A stretch of 64,000 bases of DNA from Mycolicibacterium crocinum. Lineage in GTDB: Bacteria; Actinomycetota; Actinomycetes; Mycobacteriales; Mycobacteriaceae. Location of the stretch: contig NZ_CP092362.2 in the NCBI RefSeq assembly GCF_022370635.2, positions 2,294,001 through 2,358,000 of the forward strand, written 5' to 3'. The notes below the pieces were generated by a model. That model saw only the letters and a program-made list of their open reading frames with translations. It made no database searches and was not told where the DNA came from. The translations under genes and the position numbers were made by a program. This document shows positions 55,949 to 64,000 of the stretch, one piece after another (positions within the stretch are counted from its first letter, which is position 1; each line of letters starts with the position of its first letter).

Positions 55949-56809
55949 ATGGCTGTACGCACTGCACTCCGGCCCGGAGTGGTCTCACCAGAACTGCCGG
56001 TCCCCACGGCGATCGAGCGGCCAGAATACGTCGGCAAGTCGACCGTCGCCGAAGGCAGCGAGCCGTGGGTCCAGACCCCTGAGGTCATCGAGAAGATGCG
56101 CATCGCGGGGCGGATCGCCGCCGGGGCGCTGGCCGAGGCAGGCAAGGCGGTCGCACCCGGGGTCACCACCGACGAGCTGGATCGCATCGCCCACGACTAC
56201 ATGATCGATCACGGCGCCTACCCGTCGACCTTGTACTACAAGGGATTTCCGAAGTCGTGCTGCACATCGCTCAACGAGATCATCTGCCACGGCATCCCGG
56301 ACTCGACCGTTATCGAGGACGGCGACATCGTCAACATCGATGTGACCGCGTACATCAACGGTGTACACGGCGACACCAACGCCACGTTCCTGGCCGGTGA
56401 CGTCAGCGAGGAGCACCGCCTGCTCGTCGAACGCACCCACGAGGCGACGATGCGCGCCATCAAGGCGGTCAAACCCGGCCGGGCGTTGTCGGTGGTCGGC
56501 CGGGTGATCGAGGTGTACGCAAATCGCTTCGGCTACAACGTGGTTCGCGACTTCACCGGCCACGGCATCGGCACCACGTTCCACAACGGTCTGGTGGTGC
56601 TGCACTATGACCAGCCCGAGGTGGAAACCGTGCTGGAGCCGGGAATGACGTTCACCATCGAGCCGATGATCAATCTCGGGGCGCTGGACTACGAGATCTG
56701 GGACGACGGCTGGACGGTGGCCACCAAAGACCGTAAGTGGACGGCGCAGTTCGAGCACACCCTGGTCGTCACCGAGGATGGCGCGGAAATCCTGACGCTC
56801 GCGCCGTGA
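55949..56809 (+). CDS. map: Methionine aminopeptidase, type I
   Basis: The 286-residue metalloprotease removes N-terminal methionine. Metal ligands are visible as Asp in [13 protein letters not shown], Asp in [10 protein letters not shown], His in [13 protein letters not shown] and Glu in [10 protein letters not shown] and FEHTLVV. The Cys-rich [19 protein letters not shown] precedes the core. A Pro-rich N-terminal extension of about 35 residues ([21 protein letters not shown]) marks the mycobacterial MapB type, which may tie it to the ribosome. Its stop overlaps the cobQ GTG (GTGA). Confidence 0.95.
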   Translation: MAVRTALRPGVVSPELPVPTAIERPEYVGKSTVAEGSEPWVQTPEVIEKMRIAGRIAAGALAEAGKAVAPGVTTDELDRIAHDYMIDHGAYPSTLYYKGFPKSCCTSLNEIICHGIPDSTVIEDGDIVNIDVTAYINGVHGDTNATFLAGDVSEEHRLLVERTHEATMRAIKAVKPGRALSVVGRVIEVYANRFGYNVVRDFTGHGIGTTFHNGLVVLHYDQPEVETVLEPGMTFTIEPMINLGALDYEIWDDGWTVATKDRKWTAQFEHTLVVTEDGAEILTLAP

Positions 56810-58311
56810 CCGGCGGCGCGCTGCTGATCGCGGGCACCACCTCGGACGCCGGCAAGTCGATGGTCGTCGCCGGCTTGTGCCGATTGTTGGCGCGCAAGGG
56901 AATTCGTGTGGCGCCGTTCAAGGCGCAGAACATGAGCAACAACTCGGTGGTCACCGTCGATGGCGGCGAGATCGGCCGGGCGCAGGGCATGCAGGCCCGC
57001 GCGGCGGGCCTGGCGCCCAGTACCCGCTTCAACCCGGTGCTGCTCAAACCCGGCAGTGACCGCACCTCGCAGCTGGTGGTCAAGGGCCACCCGGTGGCGC
57101 AGGTGAGCGCGCGCGACTACATCGAGCACCGTGACCGCCTTGCCGGCGTGGTGGCCGATGAACTGGCATCGCTGCGAGCCGAATTCGATGTCGTGCTGTG
57201 TGAAGGCGCGGGCTCGCCGGCCGAGATCAACTTGCGGGCAACGGATCTGGCCAACATGGGCTTGGCGCGCGCGGCCAACCTTCCCGTGGTGATCGTCGGC
57301 GACATCGATCGCGGTGGGCTGCTGGCCCACTTGTTCGGCACGGTCGCCGTGCTGTCGCCGGAAGACCAGGCGCTGATCGCGGGCTTTATCGTCAACAAGT
57401 TTCGCGGCGACCCCGCGCTGCTGGCACCGGGCCTCGACCAGCTGGCCGAGCTCACCGGGCGCCCCACCTACGGCATCGTCCCGTACAGCGACGAACTGTG
57501 GCTGGATGCCGAGGACTCGGTGTCGGTGGTGGCCGGCCACGTCGTGGGGGTTCCGGCGCCGCCGCGCGGCGAGCAGTGGCTGCGGGTCACGGCGATCCGG
57601 CTGCCGCGCATCTCCAATTCCACCGACGTCGAGGCGCTGGCCTGCGAACCCGGGGTCCTGGTCCGGTGGGCGAGCGAGCCCGCCGAGCTGGCCGACGCCG
57701 ATGTCGTCGTCATCCCCGGCAGCAAGGCCACCGTCGCCGACTTGATGTGGTTACGAGAACGTGGGCTGGCCGACGCGATCACCGCGCACGCGTACGCGGG
57801 CCGCCCGGTACTGGGCATCTGCGGCGGCTTTCAGATGCTGGGGCACCGGATCGGCGACACCGTCGAGACCCGCTCCGGTGATGTGGCCGGGCTGGGACTG
57901 CTCGACGTGGACATCGATTTCGCACCGGAGAAGGTGCTGCGGCACTGGCAGAGTCCGTTGAGCGGCTACGAAATCCACCACGGCCGCGTCACCCGCTGCG
58001 GCGAGGACGGCTGGTTCGACGCCGACGGCAGCGCCCAGGGCTACGTCCGCGGCGCGGTGTTCGGCACCCATTGGCATGGCCTGTTGGACAACGACGAATT
58101 CCGGCGCCACTGGCTCACCACCTCCGCCGCGTCCGCCGGACGATCCGGTTTCGAGGTTGCGGCCGACACCCGGGTGCCCGCCCGCCGGGATGCCCAGCTT
58201 GATCTGATGGCCGATCTTCTCGTCGAGCACGTCGACATCGACGCGCTGTTGTCGCTGCTCAACGGTGGCGGCGCGGCGCGACCGACGGTGAGCACGCGAT
58301 TGCAGCGGTAG
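56806..58311 (+). CDS. cobQ: Cobyric acid synthase CobQ
   Basis: The 501-residue amidotransferase adds four amides during adenosylcobalamin synthesis. The N-terminal ATPase domain has [22 protein letters not shown] (P-loop-like) and [13 protein letters not shown]. The C-terminal class I glutaminase domain has [13 protein letters not shown] with the catalytic Cys and HGRVTRCG, then [17 protein letters not shown] 56806 overlaps the map stop. No other cobalamin gene is in the window. Confidence 0.95.
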   Translation: MTGGALLIAGTTSDAGKSMVVAGLCRLLARKGIRVAPFKAQNMSNNSVVTVDGGEIGRAQGMQARAAGLAPSTRFNPVLLKPGSDRTSQLVVKGHPVAQVSARDYIEHRDRLAGVVADELASLRAEFDVVLCEGAGSPAEINLRATDLANMGLARAANLPVVIVGDIDRGGLLAHLFGTVAVLSPEDQALIAGFIVNKFRGDPALLAPGLDQLAELTGRPTYGIVPYSDELWLDAEDSVSVVAGHVVGVPAPPRGEQWLRVTAIRLPRISNSTDVEALACEPGVLVRWASEPAELADADVVVIPGSKATVADLMWLRERGLADAITAHAYAGRPVLGICGGFQMLGHRIGDTVETRSGDVAGLGLLDVDIDFAPEKVLRHWQSPLSGYEIHHGRVTRCGEDGWFDADGSAQGYVRGAVFGTHWHGLLDNDEFRRHWLTTSAASAGRSGFEVAADTRVPARRDAQLDLMADLLVEHVDIDALLSLLNGGGAARPTVSTRLQR

Positions 58312-58320
58312 CCTGAAACG

Positions 58321-58989
58321 ATGTCGGGTCGGGCGCTTGGAGCTGTCGCAGCGGTGGGCGCGGTGTTGCTGGCCGGCTGCGGCTCGACCGTGTCCGGTAC
58401 CGCGACGTGGCCGGGCGCCACACTGGAGAAGGCCGCGTTGGGCCCGGGCGATTTCCCGCCCGGCGTGCAGTACGACCGCATCCTCGAACAACTCGGCCAA
58501 CCGGACAACTCCGGTAGCCCGCCGTCGATGCGGTCCCGCCCCGAGGGCTGTGCCAACGCCCTGACCAATGTCATCGCCGACTCGGCCGAGCGTGGACCGG
58601 GCAGCGCGGCGAAGTACTCGGCCTCCTACAACGGTGCCCGCATCGTGATGACGGTGCTGTCGTGGCCGTTGGATCTGGACAGGCTCGAGGCGGCCGCCGG
58701 CCGCTGCGCCAAGTTCGAGACGTACTTTGACACCAACAGCAAGGGCATCCCGATCACCACCACCGACCTTCCGGGCTTGAGTGACGACGCATTGGCATAC
58801 CAGCAAACGATGCAGCTGATGGGTTCGGCCAGTAGTGTTTACATGGCATTCCAGAATGTGGGCAGGTATGGAGTTTTCGGAATCGCTTTTCCCACACCTG
58901 ATCCCAGCATCGACGCCAAAGCGTCACTGCCACAGACATTTCTGGATGTATTTGCCAAACAGTCTGTGAAGATCCGTCGCGCGACCTGA
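58321..58989 (+). CDS. Lipoprotein of unknown function
   Basis: The 222-residue precursor has a signal peptide with lipobox LLAGC, followed by GSTVSGTATWPG, a common start of mycobacterial Lpp proteins. The mature part has LGPGDFPPGVQYDR and two Cys pairs (GCANAL, RCAKFE). It vaguely resembles the PknH-type extracellular sensor fold; this is uncertain. Ten bases after cobQ, so probably co-transcribed. The last 60 codons (from about 58800) have only about 51 percent GC, while the first half is near 67 percent, hinting at recombination. Confidence 0.72.
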   Translation: MSGRALGAVAAVGAVLLAGCGSTVSGTATWPGATLEKAALGPGDFPPGVQYDRILEQLGQPDNSGSPPSMRSRPEGCANALTNVIADSAERGPGSAAKYSASYNGARIVMTVLSWPLDLDRLEAAAGRCAKFETYFDTNSKGIPITTTDLPGLSDDALAYQQTMQLMGSASSVYMAFQNVGRYGVFGIAFPTPDPSIDAKASLPQTFLDVFAKQSVKIRRAT

Positions 58990-59053
58990 GTAGGAGATGA
59001 GGAACCCTGCGGAAACTGCCTCGTGAAAGCCACTTTCGCAGTAACGTGGCGAA

Positions 59054-59617
59054 ATGCCTTCGACAATGGTGACTGTCGATGGGTTCCCCGTCCCGGTCAG
59101 CGTGACCGGCCCGGAGAAGGGCCCCTTCGTCGTCATCCTGGGAGCCGCCCAGCATGCACCGGCCGCCTATGACGGGGTCTGTCAGCGCTTGCACACGGCG
59201 TCGGTCCGCACGGTTGTCATCGGCGCGGACCCACGGCTACATCCCAAGGCGGTGATCGGCGTCCTCGACGCACTCGACGTCCGCTGGGGAATCCTGGTCG
59301 GCGACCGCGCCGGCGCCGAGCTCGCGTGGGAATTGGCCGCCACCCGTCTGGACCGGTTCACCGGTCTGGTCGTCATCGACCGCGGGCACCCGCGTGTTCC
59401 CGACCAGAACGGCGTGGTCCGCGACGAGGATTGCCCGCCGGTGGAGATCAACACCACCGCGCTGGTCAGTACGCCCGCCGCACGGGCATTGGCCAGGGCC
59501 AGCCAGCGCTACGTCTACAGCGACTACCGACTGGTGGAGTTCACCGGGCGGCGCAACGCCGCGGAGTCCACCGCGCAGCTGGCCGCGGAGATCGTGTTAC
59601 GCACCAGCACCTGGTGA
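59054..59617 (+). CDS. Alpha/beta-hydrolase-like protein with altered nucleophile motif
   Basis: The 187-residue protein has the opening of an alpha/beta hydrolase (VTVDGFPVPVSVTGPEKGPFVVILG). In place of the GxSxG elbow it has VGDRAGAELAWELAA, so the serine nucleophile position is Arg. The rest is shorter than a full hydrolase and lacks a convincing catalytic His. It may be a pseudoenzyme or a distinct fold. It starts 65 bases after the lipoprotein gene and converges on the ATP-grasp gene, with two bases between stops. Confidence 0.6.
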   Translation: MPSTMVTVDGFPVPVSVTGPEKGPFVVILGAAQHAPAAYDGVCQRLHTASVRTVVIGADPRLHPKAVIGVLDALDVRWGILVGDRAGAELAWELAATRLDRFTGLVVIDRGHPRVPDQNGVVRDEDCPPVEINTTALVSTPAARALARASQRYVYSDYRLVEFTGRRNAAESTAQLAAEIVLRTSTW

Positions 59618-59619
59618 GC

Positions 59620-61383
59620 TTAGCGCGGCGGCGCGTCCGTCGCTTCCTGAGGAGTCCACGCCTGCGGTAGACCCGGTTGGCCGGGGAACAGGAAATCCAC
59701 GAAAGCCTGTGCGGTCGGCTGCGGCTCGTGATTGGCCAGGCCGGGCCGTTCGTTGGCTTCGACGAACACGTACTCGTCGCGGGTCACGTCGGGCACCAGC
59801 AGGTCGATGCCCGTGACCGGAATGCCGATGGCCTCGGCGGCCACCACGGCCACCCGGCACAGCTCGGGATGCACGGTCGCTGTCACGTCGTGAATGGTCC
59901 CGCCCTGGTGCAGGTTCGCGGTCTTGCGCACGCGCAGCCGCTCGCCTTCGGGCAGAACATCATCGAACGACCAACCGCATTCGGCCACCGTCGCTTCGGT
60001 GACATCGTCGAGCGGGATGCGCGATTCGCCGCCGGTTGCCGCGGCGCGGCGACGGCTCTGCGTCTCGATCAGTTCCCTGATGGTGTGCTTGCCGGTGCCG
60101 ACAATCGCCGCCGGTCTCCGCAGCGCGGCCGCGACGACCTTGCCGTCGATCACCACCAGGCGCAGATCGTCGCCGGGAGCGCGTTGTTCGATCAACACCT
60201 CCGGGTGCTGTTCGCGGGCGCGCGCCAGTGCGGCATCCAGCGCTTGGGGGCTGTCCACCCCGACGGTGATGCCCTTGCCCTGTTCACCGCGCGTCGGTTT
60301 GACGACGACATCGCCGACTTCGGCGAGGAATGCGTGGTCTTCGGCATCGAAGGTAGCCAGCCTGCCTTTCGGCACTACGATGCCGGCCTCGGACACGATG
60401 CGCCGGGTCAGCCGCTTGTCGTCGCAGCGGCTCATCGCCACCGCGGAGGTGTATTCGCTCAAGGACTCCCGCGTCACCACGCTGCGCCCGCCGTAGGACA
60501 ACCGCATCTCACCGGTCTCGGCGTCGAGCACCTCGATGTGGATACCGCGGCGCATGGCCTCGTCGGCGATGATGCGCGCGTATGGATTGAGGTCGTCGAC
60601 GGTTTCCCGCGCGGGGGTGAACAGCGGCTCGTTGATCGCGTTCTTGCGTTTGACGGCCAGCACCGGCACGCGCTGGAAGCCGAGCTTCTCGTACAGCGCG
60701 ATCGCGGCCTCGTTGTCGTAGGCCACCGACAGATCCATGTAGGCGCGGTCCCGCCCGCGGAAGACCGCGGCCAACGTGCGGGTCAGCGATGCGCCGATAC
60801 CGGGCAGGCTGGCGGTCGGGTCGACGGCCAGTGTCCACAGACTGGAGCCGTCCTCGGGGTCGTTGAACAGCCGCTTGTGGTCTACACCCGTGACGGTTCC
60901 GATCACCGATCCGTCATCGTCGCGGACCGCGACCAGATACTCGACCGCGTCGCAGTGCAGGTGGTTGTTCCAGATCAGTTCGGTGGGTGCGGGCACCATT
61001 CCGCAGCGCACGTACACCCGGTTCATCTCGTCGGCCTCGGCCTGGTCGCGCAGCGGGCGGACGGTGAACCCGACCGGAGCGGGGCCCTCGGGGTCGTCGG
61101 GGTGCAGCCGCCAGCGGTAGGTGTGGCTGGGATCGATGAAGAGCTCAGCCGGCGACTTGGCCACCAGGACATGCGATTCGCGCGCGTAGATGCAGATGTC
61201 GCGGCGGCCCTGCTCCTCATGTTGCAGCACAGCGGCCAGCTTGTCGGGATCGGCGAAGGTCTGACCGAATATCAGTCTGCCCCAACCGAGTTCGAGCACG
61301 ACGTCATCCGACATCTCCCGGACCAGCTCTTGGGGGGAGGCGTCGTGCAACCCCATCGTGATGGCCTCGGTGTGCGCGGTCAT
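59620..61383 (-). CDS. ngg: N-acetylglutaminylglutamine synthetase (GNAT plus ATP-grasp)
   Basis: The 587-residue protein has an N-terminal GNAT domain (about 70-250, with VDPTASLPGIGASLTRTLAAVFRG and YDNEAAIALYEKLGFQRVPVL). It is fused to a C-terminal ATP-grasp ligase (about 300-570, with GDVVVKPTRGEQGKGITVGV and EANERPGLANHEPQ). This fusion is the Ngg enzyme that acetylates glutamine and joins a second glutamine. ATG 61383 overlaps the stop of the upstream asparagine-synthase-like gene (ATGA). Together they should make N-acetylglutaminylglutamine amide, an osmoprotectant dipeptide. Confidence 0.88.
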   Translation of the reverse strand: MTAHTEAITMGLHDASPQELVREMSDDVVLELGWGRLIFGQTFADPDKLAAVLQHEEQGRRDICIYARESHVLVAKSPAELFIDPSHTYRWRLHPDDPEGPAPVGFTVRPLRDQAEADEMNRVYVRCGMVPAPTELIWNNHLHCDAVEYLVAVRDDDGSVIGTVTGVDHKRLFNDPEDGSSLWTLAVDPTASLPGIGASLTRTLAAVFRGRDRAYMDLSVAYDNEAAIALYEKLGFQRVPVLAVKRKNAINEPLFTPARETVDDLNPYARIIADEAMRRGIHIEVLDAETGEMRLSYGGRSVVTRESLSEYTSAVAMSRCDDKRLTRRIVSEAGIVVPKGRLATFDAEDHAFLAEVGDVVVKPTRGEQGKGITVGVDSPQALDAALARAREQHPEVLIEQRAPGDDLRLVVIDGKVVAAALRRPAAIVGTGKHTIRELIETQSRRRAAATGGESRIPLDDVTEATVAECGWSFDDVLPEGERLRVRKTANLHQGGTIHDVTATVHPELCRVAVVAAEAIGIPVTGIDLLVPDVTRDEYVFVEANERPGLANHEPQPTAQAFVDFLFPGQPGLPQAWTPQEATDAPPR

Positions 61384-63188
61384 GCGGCCGGCCCGGTGAT
61401 TCCGTGCTGCTGTAACCACAGCTCCAGAAGCCCGATCTGCCACAGCTCGTTGCCGCGCAGCGGCGTCAGCCGTCCATTGGGATCGGCCAGTAACCGCTCG
61501 ACGGCCTCGGGCCGGAACAGGCCGCGTTCCTTGGCCTGCGGTGCGTACAGCGCGTCGCGCACCATCTCCAGGTACGGCCCCTCCAGATGGGTCAACGCCG
61601 GCACCGGGAAGTACCCCTTCGGCCGGTCGATCACCTCGGCCGGAATGACTTGGCGGGCAGCTTCTTTCAGCACGCCCTTGCCGCCGTGCGCGGTCTTCAG
61701 CTCGGGCGGGCAGGTCGCTGCCAGCTCGACCAGGTCGTGGTCGAGGAATGGCACGCGGCCTTCCAGGCCCCATGCCATCGTCATGTTGTCGACACGTTTG
61801 ACCGGATCATCGACCAGCATCACGGTGGTGTCCAGGCGCAGGGCGCGGTCCACGCCGGTCTGCGCTCCGGGCTGGGCGAAGTGCTCGGCGACGAATGTCA
61901 GGCTGGGATCCTCGCGGCCGCTGAGTCGCTCATCGGAGAGCAGTGCGGCCACCCCGTCATGGTCGCGGTCGAAGAACGCCCCGCGGTAGCGCGCGACCGA
62001 GCCATCGACGCTGGCGGCGTCGGTTTCGGCCATTGGCGGGTACCAGTGGTAGCCGGCGAAGACCTCGTCGGCGCCCTGGCCGGATTGCACAACCTTCACG
62101 TGCTTGGCGACTTCCTGGCTCAGCAGGTAGAACGCCACGCAGTCGTGGGAGACCATCGGCTCGCTCATCGCGCCGATCGCGCCCTCGAGCGCGGGCAGCA
62201 TGCGGGCGGTGTCGATGCGGATCTGATGGTGGTCGGTGCCGAACCGCTTGGCCACGATGTCGGAGTACATGAATTCGTCGCCCTTGACGCCGCCGACCGA
62301 CTCGAAGCCGATGGAGAACGTCGACAGGCCGTGCTGTCCGGCTTCGGCGAGCAGACCGACGATCAGGCTCGAGTCCACCCCGCCGGAGAGCAGGCAGCCG
62401 ACGGGCACGTCGGCGACCAGACGGCGCTTGACGGCGGCGCGTAGGGAGTCGAGAACCGCGTCCTCCCAATCGCGTTCGCTCCAGTCCGCGCGGTCTTCGC
62501 GGCGGCTGAAGTCTGGTGACCAATAGGTGATTTCGCGTCGCTTGCCGTCGGGCTCGATGGCCAGCAGCGTGCCGGGGGAGAGCTTGCGGACTCCGCACAG
62601 GATGGTGCGCGGGGCGGGCACCACCGAGTGGAAGCTCAGGTAGTGATGCAGGGCGATCGGGTCGATGCGGGTGTCGACACCGCCGCCGGCCAGCAGCGCG
62701 GGAAGTGACGATGCGAACCGGATGCGATGGGAGTCCTCGCTGATGTACAGCGGTTTGATGCCCAGCCGGTCGCGGCCGAGCAGCACGCGGCCGCTGTCGC
62801 GCTCGGTTATGGCGAACGCGAACATCCCGTACAGCCGATCGACGAACTTCTCACCCCAGTGGTGGTACGCCTTGAGCAGCACCTCGGTGTCGCTGTGCGA
62901 GAAGAACCGGTAACCGTGCCCGGCGAGCTCGTCGCGCAGGGCTTCGTAGTTGTAGATGCAGCCGTTCCAGGCGATCGTCAGCCCGAGGTCGGCGTCCACC
63001 ATCGGCTGCGCACCGGCCTCAGACAGGTCGATGATCTTCAGCCGACGATGACCGAGTGCCACCCGGCCCTGCGACCACACGCCCGCAGCGTCCGGCCCGC
63101 GGGGCTCCATCGTCTCCGCCATAGCCGCCACCGCGGCCACGTCGGGGGCCTGATCGTCGAGACGGACCTCGCCCGCCGCTCCACACAT
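61380..63188 (-). CDS. asnO: N-acetylglutaminylglutamine amidotransferase (asparagine-synthase family)
   Basis: The 602-residue enzyme has an N-terminal class II glutaminase with catalytic Cys2 (MCGAAGEV), HRRLKIIDLSEAGAQPM and WNGCIYNYEALR. The C-terminal synthetase domain has the pyrophosphate loop LLSGGVDSSLIVGLL and QSGQGADEVFAGYHWYPPM. Pairing with ngg identifies it as the AsnO-type enzyme that amidates the acetylated dipeptide. Its own promoter should lie in the 63189-63285 gap. In gamma-proteobacteria a peptidase gene often follows; none is here. Confidence 0.88.
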   Translation of the reverse strand: MCGAAGEVRLDDQAPDVAAVAAMAETMEPRGPDAAGVWSQGRVALGHRRLKIIDLSEAGAQPMVDADLGLTIAWNGCIYNYEALRDELAGHGYRFFSHSDTEVLLKAYHHWGEKFVDRLYGMFAFAITERDSGRVLLGRDRLGIKPLYISEDSHRIRFASSLPALLAGGGVDTRIDPIALHHYLSFHSVVPAPRTILCGVRKLSPGTLLAIEPDGKRREITYWSPDFSRREDRADWSERDWEDAVLDSLRAAVKRRLVADVPVGCLLSGGVDSSLIVGLLAEAGQHGLSTFSIGFESVGGVKGDEFMYSDIVAKRFGTDHHQIRIDTARMLPALEGAIGAMSEPMVSHDCVAFYLLSQEVAKHVKVVQSGQGADEVFAGYHWYPPMAETDAASVDGSVARYRGAFFDRDHDGVAALLSDERLSGREDPSLTFVAEHFAQPGAQTGVDRALRLDTTVMLVDDPVKRVDNMTMAWGLEGRVPFLDHDLVELAATCPPELKTAHGGKGVLKEAARQVIPAEVIDRPKGYFPVPALTHLEGPYLEMVRDALYAPQAKERGLFRPEAVERLLADPNGRLTPLRGNELWQIGLLELWLQQHGITGPAA

Positions 63189-63285
63189 CGGTTCCGACCT
63201 ATCCCGTCTGTTTCGCTGAGTTCGGCCTTCCTATTTACCCGCGCGGAATGATTCCTAACCGATCCGAGACACCGGTCACATAAAC

Positions 63286-63317
63286 CGCGCCCCTCGGCCT
63301 GGGGCACGAGGGGCGCG
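63286..63317 (-). terminator. Intrinsic terminator downstream of the permease
   Basis: CGCGCCCCTCG (63286-63296) and CGAGGGGCGCG (63307-63317) form a perfect 11-bp stem with a ten-base loop. On the minus strand a short T stretch (GGTTTAT) follows, 43 bases after the permease stop. It probably ends the permease transcript before asnO begins. Confidence 0.75.
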
Positions 63318-63359
63318 GGGCCCGCCTCACGGAGGGCCTGGGGTGTGGTCTCCTGAGTC

Positions 63360-64000
63360 TTAGGAAACCCCCTCCAGCTCTTCACCGGTGATGTCGACCT
63401 GCTTGATCGGACCGGTGAACCACTTTTTCACCGATGCGTGCCAATAGATCCACAACAGGATCAGCACTCCGCCCACGACCAACGGGGTGTAGTTCACGAA
63501 CTTCCATTCGAAGCTGGCGTCCCACGGCGCGCCGCCGAGCGACGTCGGGAACATCGCGATGATCGACGTGATGATGATCTCGGCCAGCGCCAGCGGAGCC
63601 ATCCACCTGTGGTGCCCGCGCAGGTTCCAGCTGCCCGGCGTGAACGAGTCACCGGCCTTCCAGCGGTAGTAGATCGGCACCGCGAAGCACAGGTACAGGC
63701 CGACCACACCGATCGAGACCACCGCGAAGAACGCGATTGGCACCGGGGCGCCGTTGATGTCGACCTTCACCAGCGCGGGCAGCGTCAGGATTGCGGCGAT
63801 CGCGGCGGTGACCATCACCGCGTTGGCGGGCACCTTCTTCTCGTTGACCTTCGACCACAGCTGGTGGCCGGGAACCGCCCGGTCACGGCTGAACGCGAAG
63901 AGCATGCGGGATGCGCTGGTCTGGCACGCCGTAGTGCAGAACAGCTGACCCGCCGTCGAGATCAGCAGCACGATGCCGACCCACTTGGAATCCATCGCCT
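63360..64000 (-). CDS. APC-superfamily permease, C-terminal part (5' cut by window edge)
   Basis: About 211 residues are visible, with roughly six membrane helices. The loop TACQTSASRMLFAFSRDRAVPGHQLWSKVNEKKVPANAVM is the conserved helix 8/9 region of amino-acid or choline/GABA APC carriers. Three later helices and a charged tail (VDITGEELEGVS) follow. The N-terminal half lies beyond base 64000. A terminator separates it from the asnO-ngg pair, so joint expression is not indicated. Confidence 0.85.
   Translation of the reverse strand, partial: AMDSKWVGIVLLISTAGQLFCTTACQTSASRMLFAFSRDRAVPGHQLWSKVNEKKVPANAVMVTAAIAAILTLPALVKVDINGAPVPIAFFAVVSIGVVGLYLCFAVPIYYRWKAGDSFTPGSWNLRGHHRWMAPLALAEIIITSIIAMFPTSLGGAPWDASFEWKFVNYTPLVVGGVLILLWIYWHASVKKWFTGPIKQVDITGEELEGVS

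Noticed and set aside
61384..61773. N-terminal extension of ngg to 61773
   Set aside because: It overlaps asnO in an antisense-like frame of Arg/Pro-rich composition. ATG 61383 gives the family start and an ATGA overlap.
59677..61989. Plus-strand 770-residue ORF across ngg/asnO
   Set aside because: Antisense shadow caused by high GC. The opposite strand has complete GNAT, ATP-grasp and glutaminase motifs.

Overview
The window is a chromosomal segment of a mycobacterium, most likely a rapid-growing Mycolicibacterium. The evidence is the high GC content, the gene order, and several lineage-typical genes: an MmpS/MmpL pair, two MPT70/MPT83-type fasciclin proteins, Rip1, a YraN-ComM-DprA block and an Rv2887-type MarR. 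The order rimM-trmD, lppW, rplS-lepB-rnhB-DUF2469, yraN-comM-dprA-viuB, xerC, M23 protein, rpsB-tsf, amidase, marR, pyrH-frr-cdsA-rlmN, DUF2631, fasciclins, dxr-rip1-ispG-GNAT, penicillin-binding lipoprotein and map follows, from memory, the M. tuberculosis Rv2907c-Rv2861c interval. Accessory genes are inserted between these conserved blocks. I see no tRNA, rRNA, insertion sequence, prophage or CRISPR array.

Layout. 1-963: tail of rimM, then trmD. 1.0-4.2 kb: a drug-efflux-type MFS protein with a winged-helix-like tail, and a divergently oriented serine-hydrolase-like protein. 4.5-6.8 kb: rplS, lepB, rnhB, DUF2469. 6.9-13.3 kb: an accessory island with an HExxH lipoprotein, a ROK regulator facing an MFS transporter, a small ORF, a frameshifted gene, a NagD-like phosphatase, and an ECF41/SigJ-like sigma factor facing a DoxX-like protein. 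13.5-17.4 kb: yraN, comM, dprA, viuB. 17.4-21.4 kb: a second island with mmpL-mmpS, a CsoR/CstR-type repressor and a 55-residue Cys-rich protein. 21.5-26.9 kb: xerC, selO, two secreted proteins, rpsB-tsf and a strong terminator. 27.0-34.5 kb: amidase, then an ABC exporter, an amine/amino-acid permease and a copper amine oxidase. 34.5-39.5 kb: marR facing a methyltransferase, then pyrH, frr, cdsA, rlmN. 39.5-48.8 kb: DUF2631, photolyase, a permease, two fasciclin proteins, then dxr-rip1-ispG-GNAT. 48.9-53.6 kb: tandem secreted GH16 enzymes and a PBP lipoprotein. 53.6-59.6 kb: DUF3892, nitronate monooxygenase, Rieske lipoprotein, DUF1707, map, cobQ, a lipoprotein and an alpha/beta-hydrolase-like protein. 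59.6-64 kb, minus strand: a two-gene N-acetylglutaminylglutamine amide pathway, then a permease cut by the window end.

How the genes work together. The conserved blocks supply translation (L19, S2, EF-Ts, RRF, TrmD, RimM, RlmN), secretion and envelope functions (LepB, Rip1, CdsA, PBP), isoprenoid precursors (Dxr, IspG) and DNA uptake or repair. The accessory islands carry local control circuits whose DNA sites can be read directly. These are a divergent ECF41-type promoter pair between the sigma factor and DoxX genes, a perfect CsoR-type palindrome between mmpS and the sensor gene, two tandem palindromes between marR and the methyltransferase, and a SigK-like promoter before the MPT83-like gene next to rip1. 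The most likely places for undescribed biology are the CstR-like/MmpSL/Cys-rich cluster, the tandem GH16 pair with matched leader palindromes, and the MarR-methyltransferase switch.
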